A program made the position numbers and the translations under genes. From Myxococcales bacterium (GTDB taxonomy: Bacteria; Myxococcota; Polyangia; HGW-17; SLPX01), in the NCBI GenBank assembly GCA_007131745.1, contig SLPX01000408.1:1-13669 (forward strand): DNA of 13,669 bases. Direction: 5' to 3'. Below are positions 1-6,383 of the stretch, piece after piece (position 1 is the stretch's first letter; each line of letters starts with the position of its first letter). The notes beneath the pieces are model-generated. The model made no database searches and had not been told where the DNA came from. It saw only the letters and a list, made by a program, of their open reading frames with translations.

Positions 1-303
1 ATGCGTGAGCCTTGAAATCGCCTTTGCCTCCGTCCGGAAGCGTTCGCGCATTTCCCGGTCTTTGGCCATCACACCATGAATCAATTTCATGGCGGCGATT
101 TTCCCCATCCTGATGTGCTCGATGCGATACACCTCTCCCATCCCACCGCCACCGATGAGCCCCAACACCCTGTAACGGTTGTCAATGATTTCGCCTATCC
201 ACGAGTCATCCTTGCGATGACCGCACCTGCCGCAAAAGTTCTCGTTCGCGCTGATTTCACATCCACACTGAGAACAATCCATTGAATCGGGTACATCACT
301 CAT
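1..303 (-). CDS. Ser/Thr protein kinase, N-terminal part (cut by window edge)
   Basis: Only the first 101 codons are present; the gene continues past base 1. The N-terminus carries a zinc-ribbon-like pair of CxxC motifs (C10/C13 and C24/C27, with an extra C15). From about residue 38 a bacterial Hanks-type (PknB-like) kinase fold begins: glycine-rich loop GGGGMGEV near 51-58, the ATP-binding lysine in AAMK (K73), and a candidate helix-C glutamate (E92) in RFRTEAK. Such kinases phosphorylate Ser/Thr on partner proteins, which FHA domains can read. The ATG at 303 is preceded by an in-frame TGA, so the start is bounded; a weak GGTGGAG lies 13 bases upstream. It follows the PEGA gene by 98 bp on the same strand and may be co-transcribed with it. 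Kinase identity is secure; substrate and any transmembrane or sensor region lie outside the window. Confidence 0.9.
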   Translation of the reverse strand, partial: MSDVPDSMDCSQCGCEISANENFCGRCGHRKDDSWIGEIIDNRYRVLGLIGGGGMGEVYRIEHIRMGKIAAMKLIHGVMAKDREMRERFRTEAKAISRLTH

Positions 304-401
304 GGGTCACATCGTACTCCACCGTTTCATACGGGTCAAATGAGGAACAAGCTCTTTTGGCGGAATGCAATGATGGACAGGGGGGGTCAATCTGAAGCCG
401 A

Positions 402-730
402 TTACCTCCTTCTTCTTCTTCGTCCCCTTCCCGGAAACCTGTGGTTGACCCTGACCGTCTCTCCGCGACGAACACGAACCCAGGTACTCCACTCACGTCC
501 CCGTCTGGTAACAAGTCTCACCCTGTAACGGCCGGCGCGCACGCTGCGATTCACCATGGGAGTCCTTCCGACCCTTGCATCATTCATGTACACGGTTGCC
601 GGCGGATCCGACCTCACGGTGATATAACCCCTGCGATGTCTTCTTCGTGGCCCCCTTTGGGCTTCCGCGGTTGCTGCATATCCGAGAAGGAAAAAGACAG
701 AACACCTGCAAATAAACAAATTTTTCTCAT
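402..730 (-). CDS. Arg-rich exported PEGA-domain protein, reading frame broken in signal peptide
   Basis: A long frame ending at 402 encodes a secretion-signal end (…GYAATAEA, then Q) followed by a PEGA-type beta domain (ITVRSDPPATVYMNDARVGR onward). PEGA domains occur on surface or periplasmic proteins and next to Ser/Thr kinases. That frame has no ATG; its best start is a TTG at 719, 17 bases from the Shine-Dalgarno. A perfect AGGAGG with ATG at 730 lies in another frame, which begins MRKICLFAGVLSF and stops after 38 codons. Adding one T to the minus-strand T5 run (plus-strand A5, 691-695) joins the two as MRKICLFAGVLSFF-LLGYAATAEA, a textbook signal peptide. So the real gene probably starts at 730, with either a true frameshift or a sequence error. 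The mature part is 85 residues with 29 Arg and no Lys, ending in six Arg. Its function is unknown. It lies directly upstream of the kinase gene. Confidence 0.72.
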
Positions 731-736
731 GCGTTA

Positions 737-742
737 CCTCCT
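737..742 (-). promoter_or_regulatory. Shine-Dalgarno site deciding the PEGA gene start
   Basis: AGGAGG on the minus strand, six bases before the ATG at 730. This ideal ribosome-binding site favours 730 over the TTG at 719, although 730 is in a different frame from the PEGA domain. Confidence 0.75.
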
Positions 743-778
743 GCTGTAAGCGGTTTCAATCTCTCCAAAGCTTCGTTA

Positions 779-808
779 TTTCTAAAAAGGGCTTTCCCTC
801 AAAATCAA
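779..808 (-). promoter_or_regulatory. Candidate sigma-70 promoter for the PEGA/kinase pair
   Basis: Minus-strand TTGATT (808-803), an 18-bp spacer and TAGAAA (784-779) give four of six matches in each box. A start near 772 would leave a leader of about 40 nt before the ATG at 730. The match is moderate and could be chance in an AT-rich spacer. Confidence 0.3.
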
Positions 809-918
809 CATGATAAAGGACCCGGCACATAGAGAAATTATTCCAAAAAACTGAATTCAAATTTTTGCTAACGCAAGAGCGAGATGGAAGTCAATCTCAA
901 AGCATAATTTCGCGATTG

Positions 919-955
919 TTTACGGGTCCGGTCAAGTGTATATGATTTGTCATAC
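919..955 (+). promoter_or_regulatory. nikR promoter with overlapping dyad (possible NikR operator)
   Basis: TTTACG (919-924), a 16-bp spacer and TATGAT (941-946) form a plausible sigma-70 promoter about 50 bp before nikR. A dyad TATGA-TTTG-TCATA (941-954) covers the -10 box, so a repressor bound there would block transcription. The right half TCATAC equals the half-site of the E. coli NikR box (GTATGA-N16-TCATAC), but the spacing differs. It also does not match the GTGTTAC-type boxes known for some deltaproteobacteria. Autoregulation by NikR is inferred. Confidence 0.4.
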
Positions 956-993
956 AGAAAACCATTCACGGCATTTCGTCAGGAGCTGGAACC

Positions 994-1410
994 ATGTCGG
1001 AACTTCAACGCATAAGCATCACGATTGAAAAAGCGCTGTCAGAGAAATTCGATGAACTAATCGAAAGAAAAGGTTATTCAAACCGCTCTGAAGCCGTTAG
1101 GGATCTAATAAGAAAAGAACTTGTCGCTCAGCAATGGGAGGATGGAAATCGAAACACCGTGGGCACATTAACCATGGTCTACGATCACTCGAGGCCCGAG
1201 CTCGCACGAAGGCTGCTCAAGCACGGTCATGACGAGCACGATCTTGTAAAAGCAACTTTGCACATTCACCTCGATCATGACAACTGTCTCGAAGTCATGG
1301 CCCTGCAAGGCCGGTCGAAGGAGGTAAGAAGATTCTCCGAATACGCGCTCGGATCAAAGGGCGTGAAACACGGTCAACTTGTTATGACCACCATGGGTGA
1401 AGGACTGTAA
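994..1410 (+). CDS. nikR: Nickel-responsive transcriptional regulator NikR
   Basis: This 138-residue protein has the usual NikR length and layout. A ribbon-helix-helix DNA-binding domain (residues about 4-45, RISITIEKALSEKFDELIE then NRSEAVRDLIR) is followed by an ACT-like metal-binding domain (about 55-135). All four high-affinity nickel ligands are present with family spacing: H79, H90, H92 and C98, corresponding to H76, H87, H89 and C95 of E. coli NikR. The tetrameric protein represses nickel-uptake genes when loaded with Ni(II). The ATG is supported by AGGAG (981-985) eight bases upstream. No nickel transporter, hydrogenase or urease gene lies in the window, so its targets are elsewhere or it regulates itself. 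It converges with the FHA activator gene, 21 bp away. Confidence 0.96.
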   Translation: MSELQRISITIEKALSEKFDELIERKGYSNRSEAVRDLIRKELVAQQWEDGNRNTVGTLTMVYDHSRPELARRLLKHGHDEHDLVKATLHIHLDHDNCLEVMALQGRSKEVRRFSEYALGSKGVKHGQLVMTTMGEGL

Positions 1411-1431
1411 CTAAACAAGATTTACGCGGAA

Positions 1432-2772
1432 TCAATCCGGGCGTTCCAGCCCATGTTTTTTCATAAGTTTCTTGAAGTACTTACGGTCAATCTCAGCCTC
1501 CCTCGCCGCCTTGGACACATTCCAACTGTTCTCAATAAGCAAGCCCGCCAGGTAATCTTTTTCAAAACCTTCCAGGAATTTCTGCTTGGCCTCTTTGAAG
1601 GGAAGTTCATTTGAACCATGATCCTCGGAAGTTGAACCTCCCGTGATGTAATCGGGCAACGAGTCGGGAGTGATCATTCTTGCATCCGCAAAACTGCACC
1701 CCCGCTCCACAACGTTGAGCAATTGCCTGACATTGCCGGGCCATGAAAACCGTCTCAGCAGATCCATGGCTTCCATGGTTACCCCTTTCACCAAGAGTTT
1801 CCCGTCCGATCCCCGGTTGAAAGCGCAACGAGAAAGAAAATGCTTCACCAGAAGGGGAATATCGCTCTTTCTTTCCCTTAGAGGTGGCACGTCCATACGC
1901 AACACCGAAAGCCGATAAAAGAGATCCTCCCGAAAACGGCCTGCGACAACTTCCTCTTCGAGATCCCGGTTGGTGGCCGCCACAACACGTACGTCCACCT
2001 TGATCGGATTGACTGCTCCAACGCGGCGTATCTCCCTCCGCTCAAGAAAACGCAGCAGCTTTGGTTGGAGTTCAGCTGTCAATTCACCCACCTCATCCAG
2101 AAAAAGCGTCCCTCCATCCGCGGTCTCAGCGAGACCGCGTCTCATCATGACCGCTCCGGTGAAAGAACCCCTCTCGTGGCCGAAAAGCTCGCTTTCGATC
2201 AGGTTGGGCGGCACTGCGCCGCAGTCAAACACCACAAATGGGCCGTCCTTTCTGGGCGAAAGCCGGTGAATCGTCCTGGCAACAACATCCTTGCCGGTAC
2301 CGGTCTCTCCATGAACTACCACCGTTGTGGATGTCACGGCTATTTTCTTTATAATGGAAAACAATTCCCGCATCTTGACGTCCCTGCCCACTAAATCGTC
2401 CAGTCGTTCTTCACCACTGGGTTCGATTTCCAACTCCTCCTCCCCCGCGTCAAAGAAAAGCTCCACGTTACCCACCCTGAGACTCGACCCGGGGGTGATG
2501 AAAGCCTCCCGCACCCTTACTCCATCGATAAAGGTGCCATTGGTGGAATCCGCATCCACGACCAACCAAGCCCCCTTCTCCTGCAGAATCTTGCAGTGCC
2601 TGCGAGAAACCGACGGATCCGCGATGACAAGGTCATTGTCTTTCAAGCTACCGATTTCCACGGTGCCGGAATCAAAGACACCCTTAACACCGGGAAGCTC
2701 GGAAGAATACAAACTGCATCTGGACAAGCGAAGCTTTGCCGGACGTCCCTGGAAATATGTCAGTTGAGTCAT
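1432..2772 (-). CDS. FHA-domain sigma-54-dependent transcriptional activator
   Basis: A bacterial enhancer-binding protein of 446 residues that should open sigma-54 promoters using ATP. Order: FHA domain (about 30-110) with the phospho-Thr-binding signature SVSRRH (54-59) and NGT (78-80); AAA+ core with Walker A GETGTGKD (155-162), the sigma-54 contact loop as GSFTGA (202-207, a variant of GAFTGA), Walker B LFLDE (223-227) and REDLFYRL arginine-finger region; and a Fis-type helix-turn-helix (about 402-442). The FHA domain in place of a receiver domain suggests control by Ser/Thr phosphorylation. The ATG at 2772 overlaps the upstream stop as ATGA, which implies translational coupling. An in-frame ATG at 2811 would add 13 residues but has no ribosome-binding site. 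It is the last gene of the trio. Its regulon is unknown. Confidence 0.92.
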   Translation of the reverse strand: MTQLTYFQGRPAKLRLSRCSLYSSELPGVKGVFDSGTVEIGSLKDNDLVIADPSVSRRHCKILQEKGAWLVVDADSTNGTFIDGVRVREAFITPGSSLRVGNVELFFDAGEEELEIEPSGEERLDDLVGRDVKMRELFSIIKKIAVTSTTVVVHGETGTGKDVVARTIHRLSPRKDGPFVVFDCGAVPPNLIESELFGHERGSFTGAVMMRRGLAETADGGTLFLDEVGELTAELQPKLLRFLERREIRRVGAVNPIKVDVRVVAATNRDLEEEVVAGRFREDLFYRLSVLRMDVPPLRERKSDIPLLVKHFLSRCAFNRGSDGKLLVKGVTMEAMDLLRRFSWPGNVRQLLNVVERGCSFADARMITPDSLPDYITGGSTSEDHGSNELPFKEAKQKFLEGFEKDYLAGLLIENSWNVSKAAREAEIDRKYFKKLMKKHGLERPD

Positions 2773-3797
2773 TGCCGATAAGAACGGTCGTTCGATGGAC
2801 TTCTCTCCCATACGATGACATCTGTTCCAGAGAGGCGCGCTTTGTCAAGCGAAAACCTTGCGTCACGAATGCATTTCCCCGGATTATCCTCGTCAAAGCT
2901 TATTCCCGGACAGCAGGCCACGTGCACTTTCGGACGGCGGGGATTATCCGAATCAAAAAAACCTTTTTGCACTGCCGCATGAAGGTTATAAGCGTTCTCC
3001 AAAACGGCTGCCTCGCCTGAACCCGTCATATACAAAGCCACATCGCCGCGTTCCAGTCTGAACATCCACTGCGGCCTTCTTGTAAACATCAAAATATTCT
3101 CGGCCAGCCTTTTGCACTCAGTGGATTCGGTCGCCGGCGTACCTTTTACACTCAGTCCGACAAGCAAAAGAGAATATGTAGATTCTCCTCCTTCCCGCTT
3201 GCGGGACCGGCTTTTCAAGAAATACTCCAGCTCATCGGTTTCACCACCCAATTCAATCCGTTTTCCGTCACCTTCCGTGGCCGATGTCTCCCACGGCGCC
3301 TCAACATACCCACTTTCACCCGAAAAAAAGCAACCCCGTCCGGAGTTGAAATCTCTGCGTCTTTCACGAGACAGTTCCAGTATCCTTGTTATTTTTTCTT
3401 TCAACGCCAATACGCTGAAAGGTTTCTTGATATAATCAACCGCTCCAAGAAGTTTCGCCCTGTCTGATGAACCCTCTTCATCGATAGCTGTAACCACCAT
3501 AACAGGAATCCCCCTCAAGGAAGGATCCCTTCTCAAGTTCGAAAGCACTGTGAATCCATCCATGTTCGGCATCATCAGGTCCAACAATATCAAATCAGGA
3601 TGAATATCTCTTGCCTTTCCTAGACCTCCTTCTCCGTCCTGTGCCGTATACACGGACCATCCGGTCAACTCCCCTATCTCCGAAAAAAGCTGCGCGTTCA
3701 TCAAGTCATCATCGATTACGAGAATCGCGCCAGGCCTGTCGACATCCCTCCGATCAATCCCCCACCCACCGCTTCCAAACTTAGGTGTCCCCCTCAT
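2769..3797 (-). CDS. Response regulator with degenerate GGDEF-like C-terminal domain
   Basis: The 342-residue protein starts with a complete CheY-like receiver domain (about 23-140). The acidic pocket is D29/D30, the phospho-acceptor D73 in LILLDLMMP, the switch threonine T103 and the KP lysine K125. After a Ser/Gly-rich linker, residues about 207-332 resemble a diguanylate cyclase fold (SLLLVGLSVKG; a late SGTDVIVWER end), but the catalytic GGDEF site is missing: the expected hairpin reads LERGDVAL (248-255). It therefore probably does not make cyclic di-GMP and may act by protein contact. The ATG at 3797 has AGGAGG eight bases upstream; the GTG at 3815 is inside that site and is disfavoured. 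It lies between two sigma-54 activator genes, 19 bp after the first and overlapping the second. The GGDEF relationship is inferred from pattern only. Confidence 0.85.
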   Translation of the reverse strand: MRGTPKFGSGGWGIDRRDVDRPGAILVIDDDLMNAQLFSEIGELTGWSVYTAQDGEGGLGKARDIHPDLILLDLMMPNMDGFTVLSNLRRDPSLRGIPVMVVTAIDEEGSSDRAKLLGAVDYIKKPFSVLALKEKITRILELSRERRRDFNSGRGCFFSGESGYVEAPWETSATEGDGKRIELGGETDELEYFLKSRSRKREGGESTYSLLLVGLSVKGTPATESTECKRLAENILMFTRRPQWMFRLERGDVALYMTGSGEAAVLENAYNLHAAVQKGFFDSDNPRRPKVHVACCPGISFDEDNPGKCIRDARFSLDKARLSGTDVIVWERSPSNDRSYRQ

Positions 3798-3805
3798 GGC
3801 AATAC

Positions 3806-3811
3806 CCTCCT
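3806..3811 (-). promoter_or_regulatory. Shine-Dalgarno site fixing the response-regulator start
   Basis: Minus-strand AGGAGG eight bases before the ATG at 3797. It rules against the GTG at 3815, which would lie upstream of the ribosome-binding site. Confidence 0.8.
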
Positions 3812-3816
3812 GCACT

Positions 3817-5427
3817 TCACTTTGCTTTTCTTCTTTCCAGCCCGTACCTTTTTATCTTTCTCAGAAGATTTCTCCTGCTCACTTCCAATTCCACTGCTGC
3901 CCTGCTCTTGTTCCACCTGTGTTTCTTCAGCGCGTTTTCGATCATGCTTTTTTCGAGTTCCTCTACCGCTGCTACCATTGATCCGCTCCTTTTCGAAAGC
4001 CACTTCGGCTTCTTGAAGGACCGATCCCTTATTCGGGGCGAAATCAAGTTCTCTTCAATAACAACCTCGTCTCCAGCCAACACTGCTAAGCGTTCCAACT
4101 CGTTTTCAAGCTCCCGTACATTCCCGGGCCAGTCGTATTCGAGCAGGTGCTTCAACGCCCCATCTGAAAACCTTTTTGTGCCCACCAATCCGCCGCCCCA
4201 TCTTTTCGTGAAAAAATGATCAATAAGAAGCGGAATATCTTCTTTTCTGTCCCTCAAGGGAGGAACTCGGATTTCGATCACGTTCAGCCGATAATAAAGG
4301 TCTTCGCGAAACTCACCCTTTTCCACCATCTTTTCCAGATTTCTGTTGGTAGCAGCCAACACCCGTACATCCACCTTAACCGGCTCGGAACCACCCACCC
4401 GCAAAAAAGTTCCTTCCTGCAGCACCCTCAAGAGTTTTACCTGGAGATTGGCTCGCATCTCACCAATTTCATCAAGAAAGAAAGTGCCTCTATCAGCTGT
4501 TTCAAAAAGTCCTCTCTTGTCACAAACAGCGCCGGTAAATGCTCCTTTCAAATGCCCGAAAAGTTCCGTATTCAACAGGTTTTCATTCAACGCCGAAAAA
4601 TCTTGGACAATGAAATTGCCGCCGCTGCGTGAAGAGTTCTCATGAATCGCCCGCGCCACGAGTTCCTTGCCGGTTCCGTTTTCTCCGCGAATCAAAACCG
4701 TAGAATCGGATGCAACCACTCTTGCAAGAGTCCTGAAGAGTTCCATCATCGCAGCGCTCTCACCGACAATCTCCGAAAACAGTTCCCGTTCGGACGGCCT
4801 TCCCTTGCCCCAACGTCGCTCCCTTTTGTCGACCTCTCCTTTAAACTCCCTGATATCCTGAGTAGCCAACAGTAGCAATTCCACTGCGCCGCCAAGCATA
4901 TCCGCAGTCCAAGAAAAGATTTTCCCTTCCCACACCCAAGGCAGTTTGGGTTCTTCGCCGATGTTTCCCGCCGCCTCCGGCCCAAACCCATCCAGCATAA
5001 AACCGCCCACGATGGCAGCGCCTCCCGGCCTTGTCCCCGGTAAAAGCGGCGCTCCGAGACACATGGATCCATCTTCGAGTTGAAAAAGCCGCCAGCCTTT
5101 CGGAGAGCACCTCCTGTGAAGCGTGCGGATGACATCCGCTCCCCCAACCAGTAATTCATCCACCAAAGAAGCCGACTTCCCACCATGCAAACTTTCCCCG
5201 ACCTCGACACATCCGTGCGTGATGGAATCCGAATTCCTCAACGCAATCAAACCTGTCTTGCCGAGCGGAAAAACCGGCCGGCCGCATGGATCGATAAAAC
5301 ACAGAGTGCCCCTGAATCTTTCCTCCAACCTGCAGGCCACTGCCCTTACAACCTTAAGGTACGGCAAATCCGCCCACAAGATGGCGTCACCCCGACGGAC
5401 AGTCTTCTTCCGCCTATCCGAAAGCAT
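3817..5427 (-). CDS. Sigma-54-dependent activator with uncharacterised N-terminal sensor region
   Basis: This 536-residue protein is a second enhancer-binding protein. Residues about 20-195 form a sensor region with no receiver or FHA signature. Segments such as FIDPCGRPVFPLG (44-56) and GGAAIVGGFMLDG (135-147) faintly recall PocR-type ligand domains, but the assignment is tentative; it holds several cysteines (32, 43, 48, 73, 107, 123). The AAA+ core has Walker A GENGTGKE (248-255), GAFTGA (295-300), Walker B FFLDE (316-320) and REDLYYRL with R374. A Fis-type helix-turn-helix lies at about 487-530. The protein should use ATP to remodel sigma-54 RNA polymerase at distant enhancers in response to its N-terminal input. 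It is the first gene of the trio. The ATG at 5427 has only a weak GGTGA site upstream. Activator function is secure; the signal is unknown. Confidence 0.92.
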   Translation of the reverse strand: MLSDRRKKTVRRGDAILWADLPYLKVVRAVACRLEERFRGTLCFIDPCGRPVFPLGKTGLIALRNSDSITHGCVEVGESLHGGKSASLVDELLVGGADVIRTLHRRCSPKGWRLFQLEDGSMCLGAPLLPGTRPGGAAIVGGFMLDGFGPEAAGNIGEEPKLPWVWEGKIFSWTADMLGGAVELLLLATQDIREFKGEVDKRERRWGKGRPSERELFSEIVGESAAMMELFRTLARVVASDSTVLIRGENGTGKELVARAIHENSSRSGGNFIVQDFSALNENLLNTELFGHLKGAFTGAVCDKRGLFETADRGTFFLDEIGEMRANLQVKLLRVLQEGTFLRVGGSEPVKVDVRVLAATNRNLEKMVEKGEFREDLYYRLNVIEIRVPPLRDRKEDIPLLIDHFFTKRWGGGLVGTKRFSDGALKHLLEYDWPGNVRELENELERLAVLAGDEVVIEENLISPRIRDRSFKKPKWLSKRSGSMVAAVEELEKSMIENALKKHRWNKSRAAVELEVSRRNLLRKIKRYGLERRKAK

Positions 5428-5769
5428 TAGCTGATATCACCGATCAATTCAGTCATTGAAGAAAAACCACTTGTTTGTGTTAAAAACAAATCGCCCCAAC
5501 AAATGTCACCAGACAAACTAAAAAAATGTTTGCACAACTTTTTAACTATGACAAGATGTCCCAAAATGTCCCTGTTTCGAGACAAAACAGTACCACTTCA
5601 CTCTTCGGTGTCAACACATAAATGAACCAGGTCTCCCGTTCCGGCCGAGTCCGAAAGTTGAGGCAAAAGTTCGTCGGGCTAAAGGAGCCGCACTCATAAC
5701 TTGAAGCAGCCTTGTTTTTCCTGTATGAACCGGTCATGACAAACAGTTGGTGCAGCGGAATGCCCTGTT
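5428..5769. other. 342-bp divergent, AT-rich intergenic region
   Basis: This spacer separates the minus-strand regulatory trio from the plus-strand membrane-protein gene, so it should hold promoters for both. The half nearest the trio (about 5455-5560) is A/T-rich, with small dyads: TTGTTT/AAACAA around 5471-5489 and CAAAC/GTTTG at 5514-5532. A direct repeat ATGTCCC occurs twice near 5556-5571. No minus-strand sigma-70 or correctly spaced sigma-54 promoter stands out. A plus-strand promoter is listed separately. No coding sequence is convincing here. Confidence 0.6.
5701..5729 (+). promoter_or_regulatory. Candidate sigma-70 promoter for the membrane-protein gene
   Basis: TTGAAG (5701-5706), a 17-bp spacer and TATGAA (5724-5729) match four of six bases in each box at the ideal spacing. 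Transcription from about 5736 would leave a leader of about 40 nt. Confidence 0.4.
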
Positions 5770-5775
5770 TTGAAC

Positions 5776-6372
5776 ATGATGCAAAATGAAAATACAAACA
5801 ATGCCGAACCTGCAAATGTTCGGAAAAACGTGAACGGGATCATCCAAACACCCCGATGGCTCCAGGGACTGAACGTGGGATGGGGCGTACTGGAATTGGG
5901 CGTGTTGGGGTTCATATCCGCGGGCCTGATTCTGGGATGGCCGCTGGTGGAAATGGCTGCATTGTTGTGGGATTCACCGAACGCTCCGGTAATGATTCTG
6001 ATTACTATCTTGTCGTTATTCTACATCGGCGACATGACGACCCTGATCATCACGTACAAGATCAAGAAATCCATCAACACAGCCAGGCTTTCAGGGCATG
6101 GAGGCCCGAGAACCACCCTGTTCATACACATGATTCCGGGCATCTACCTGGTTTATCGGTTTTTGCATTTCATTACCGTGGTAAGCCTCTGGATCGTGCA
6201 CGTGCTTTTCCTGCTCTTGTGGGACGTCGTGTTTCTGGCACTGGCATTGCCACTTCAACTGGTAGGCGTGATGGGTGAAAAGTTCGGCAAGGTCACCGAC
6301 AAGATCGACGAATTGCGGGAAGCCATAAAAATGTCTTTCGACCGCTTTTTCGCCTGCACTGCTCCATTCTGA
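5776..6372 (+). CDS. Predicted multi-spanning membrane protein, unrecognised family
   Basis: About 198 residues with a hydrophilic, Asn-rich N-terminus (about 1-30) and three to four hydrophobic segments: GVLELGVLGFISAGLILGW, MILITILSLFYIGDMTTLII, and a long stretch from TLFIHMIPGIYLVY through WIVHVLFLLLWDVVFLALAL that could span twice. A charged amphipathic C-terminal helix (about 170-192, GEKFGKVTDKIDELREAI) probably lies in the cytoplasm. I recognise no family. The start is uncertain: ATG codons at 5776 and 5779 and an in-frame TTG at 5770 (about 10 bases after a weak AGCGGA) are all possible. It stands alone on the plus strand, with its own promoter candidate, and converges on folP with an 11-bp gap. 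In many deltaproteobacteria the position after folP is held by cdaA; this protein does not look like CdaA and is on the other strand. Confidence 0.72.
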   Translation: MMQNENTNNAEPANVRKNVNGIIQTPRWLQGLNVGWGVLELGVLGFISAGLILGWPLVEMAALLWDSPNAPVMILITILSLFYIGDMTTLIITYKIKKSINTARLSGHGGPRTTLFIHMIPGIYLVYRFLHFITVVSLWIVHVLFLLLWDVVFLALALPLQLVGVMGEKFGKVTDKIDELREAIKMSFDRFFACTAPF

Positions 6373-6383
6373 CAAGACATAAT

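Noticed and set aside
296..514. Two minus-strand frames overlapping the PEGA gene end and the gap before the kinase
   Set aside because: They are other-frame readings of the Arg-rich PEGA sequence, have no ribosome-binding site and no domain-like features.
5496..5511. Sigma-54-like TGG…TTG element on the minus strand upstream of the trio
   Set aside because: The GG-to-TTG spacing is one base too long and the C of the -12 GC is missing, so it does not meet the -24/-12 consensus.
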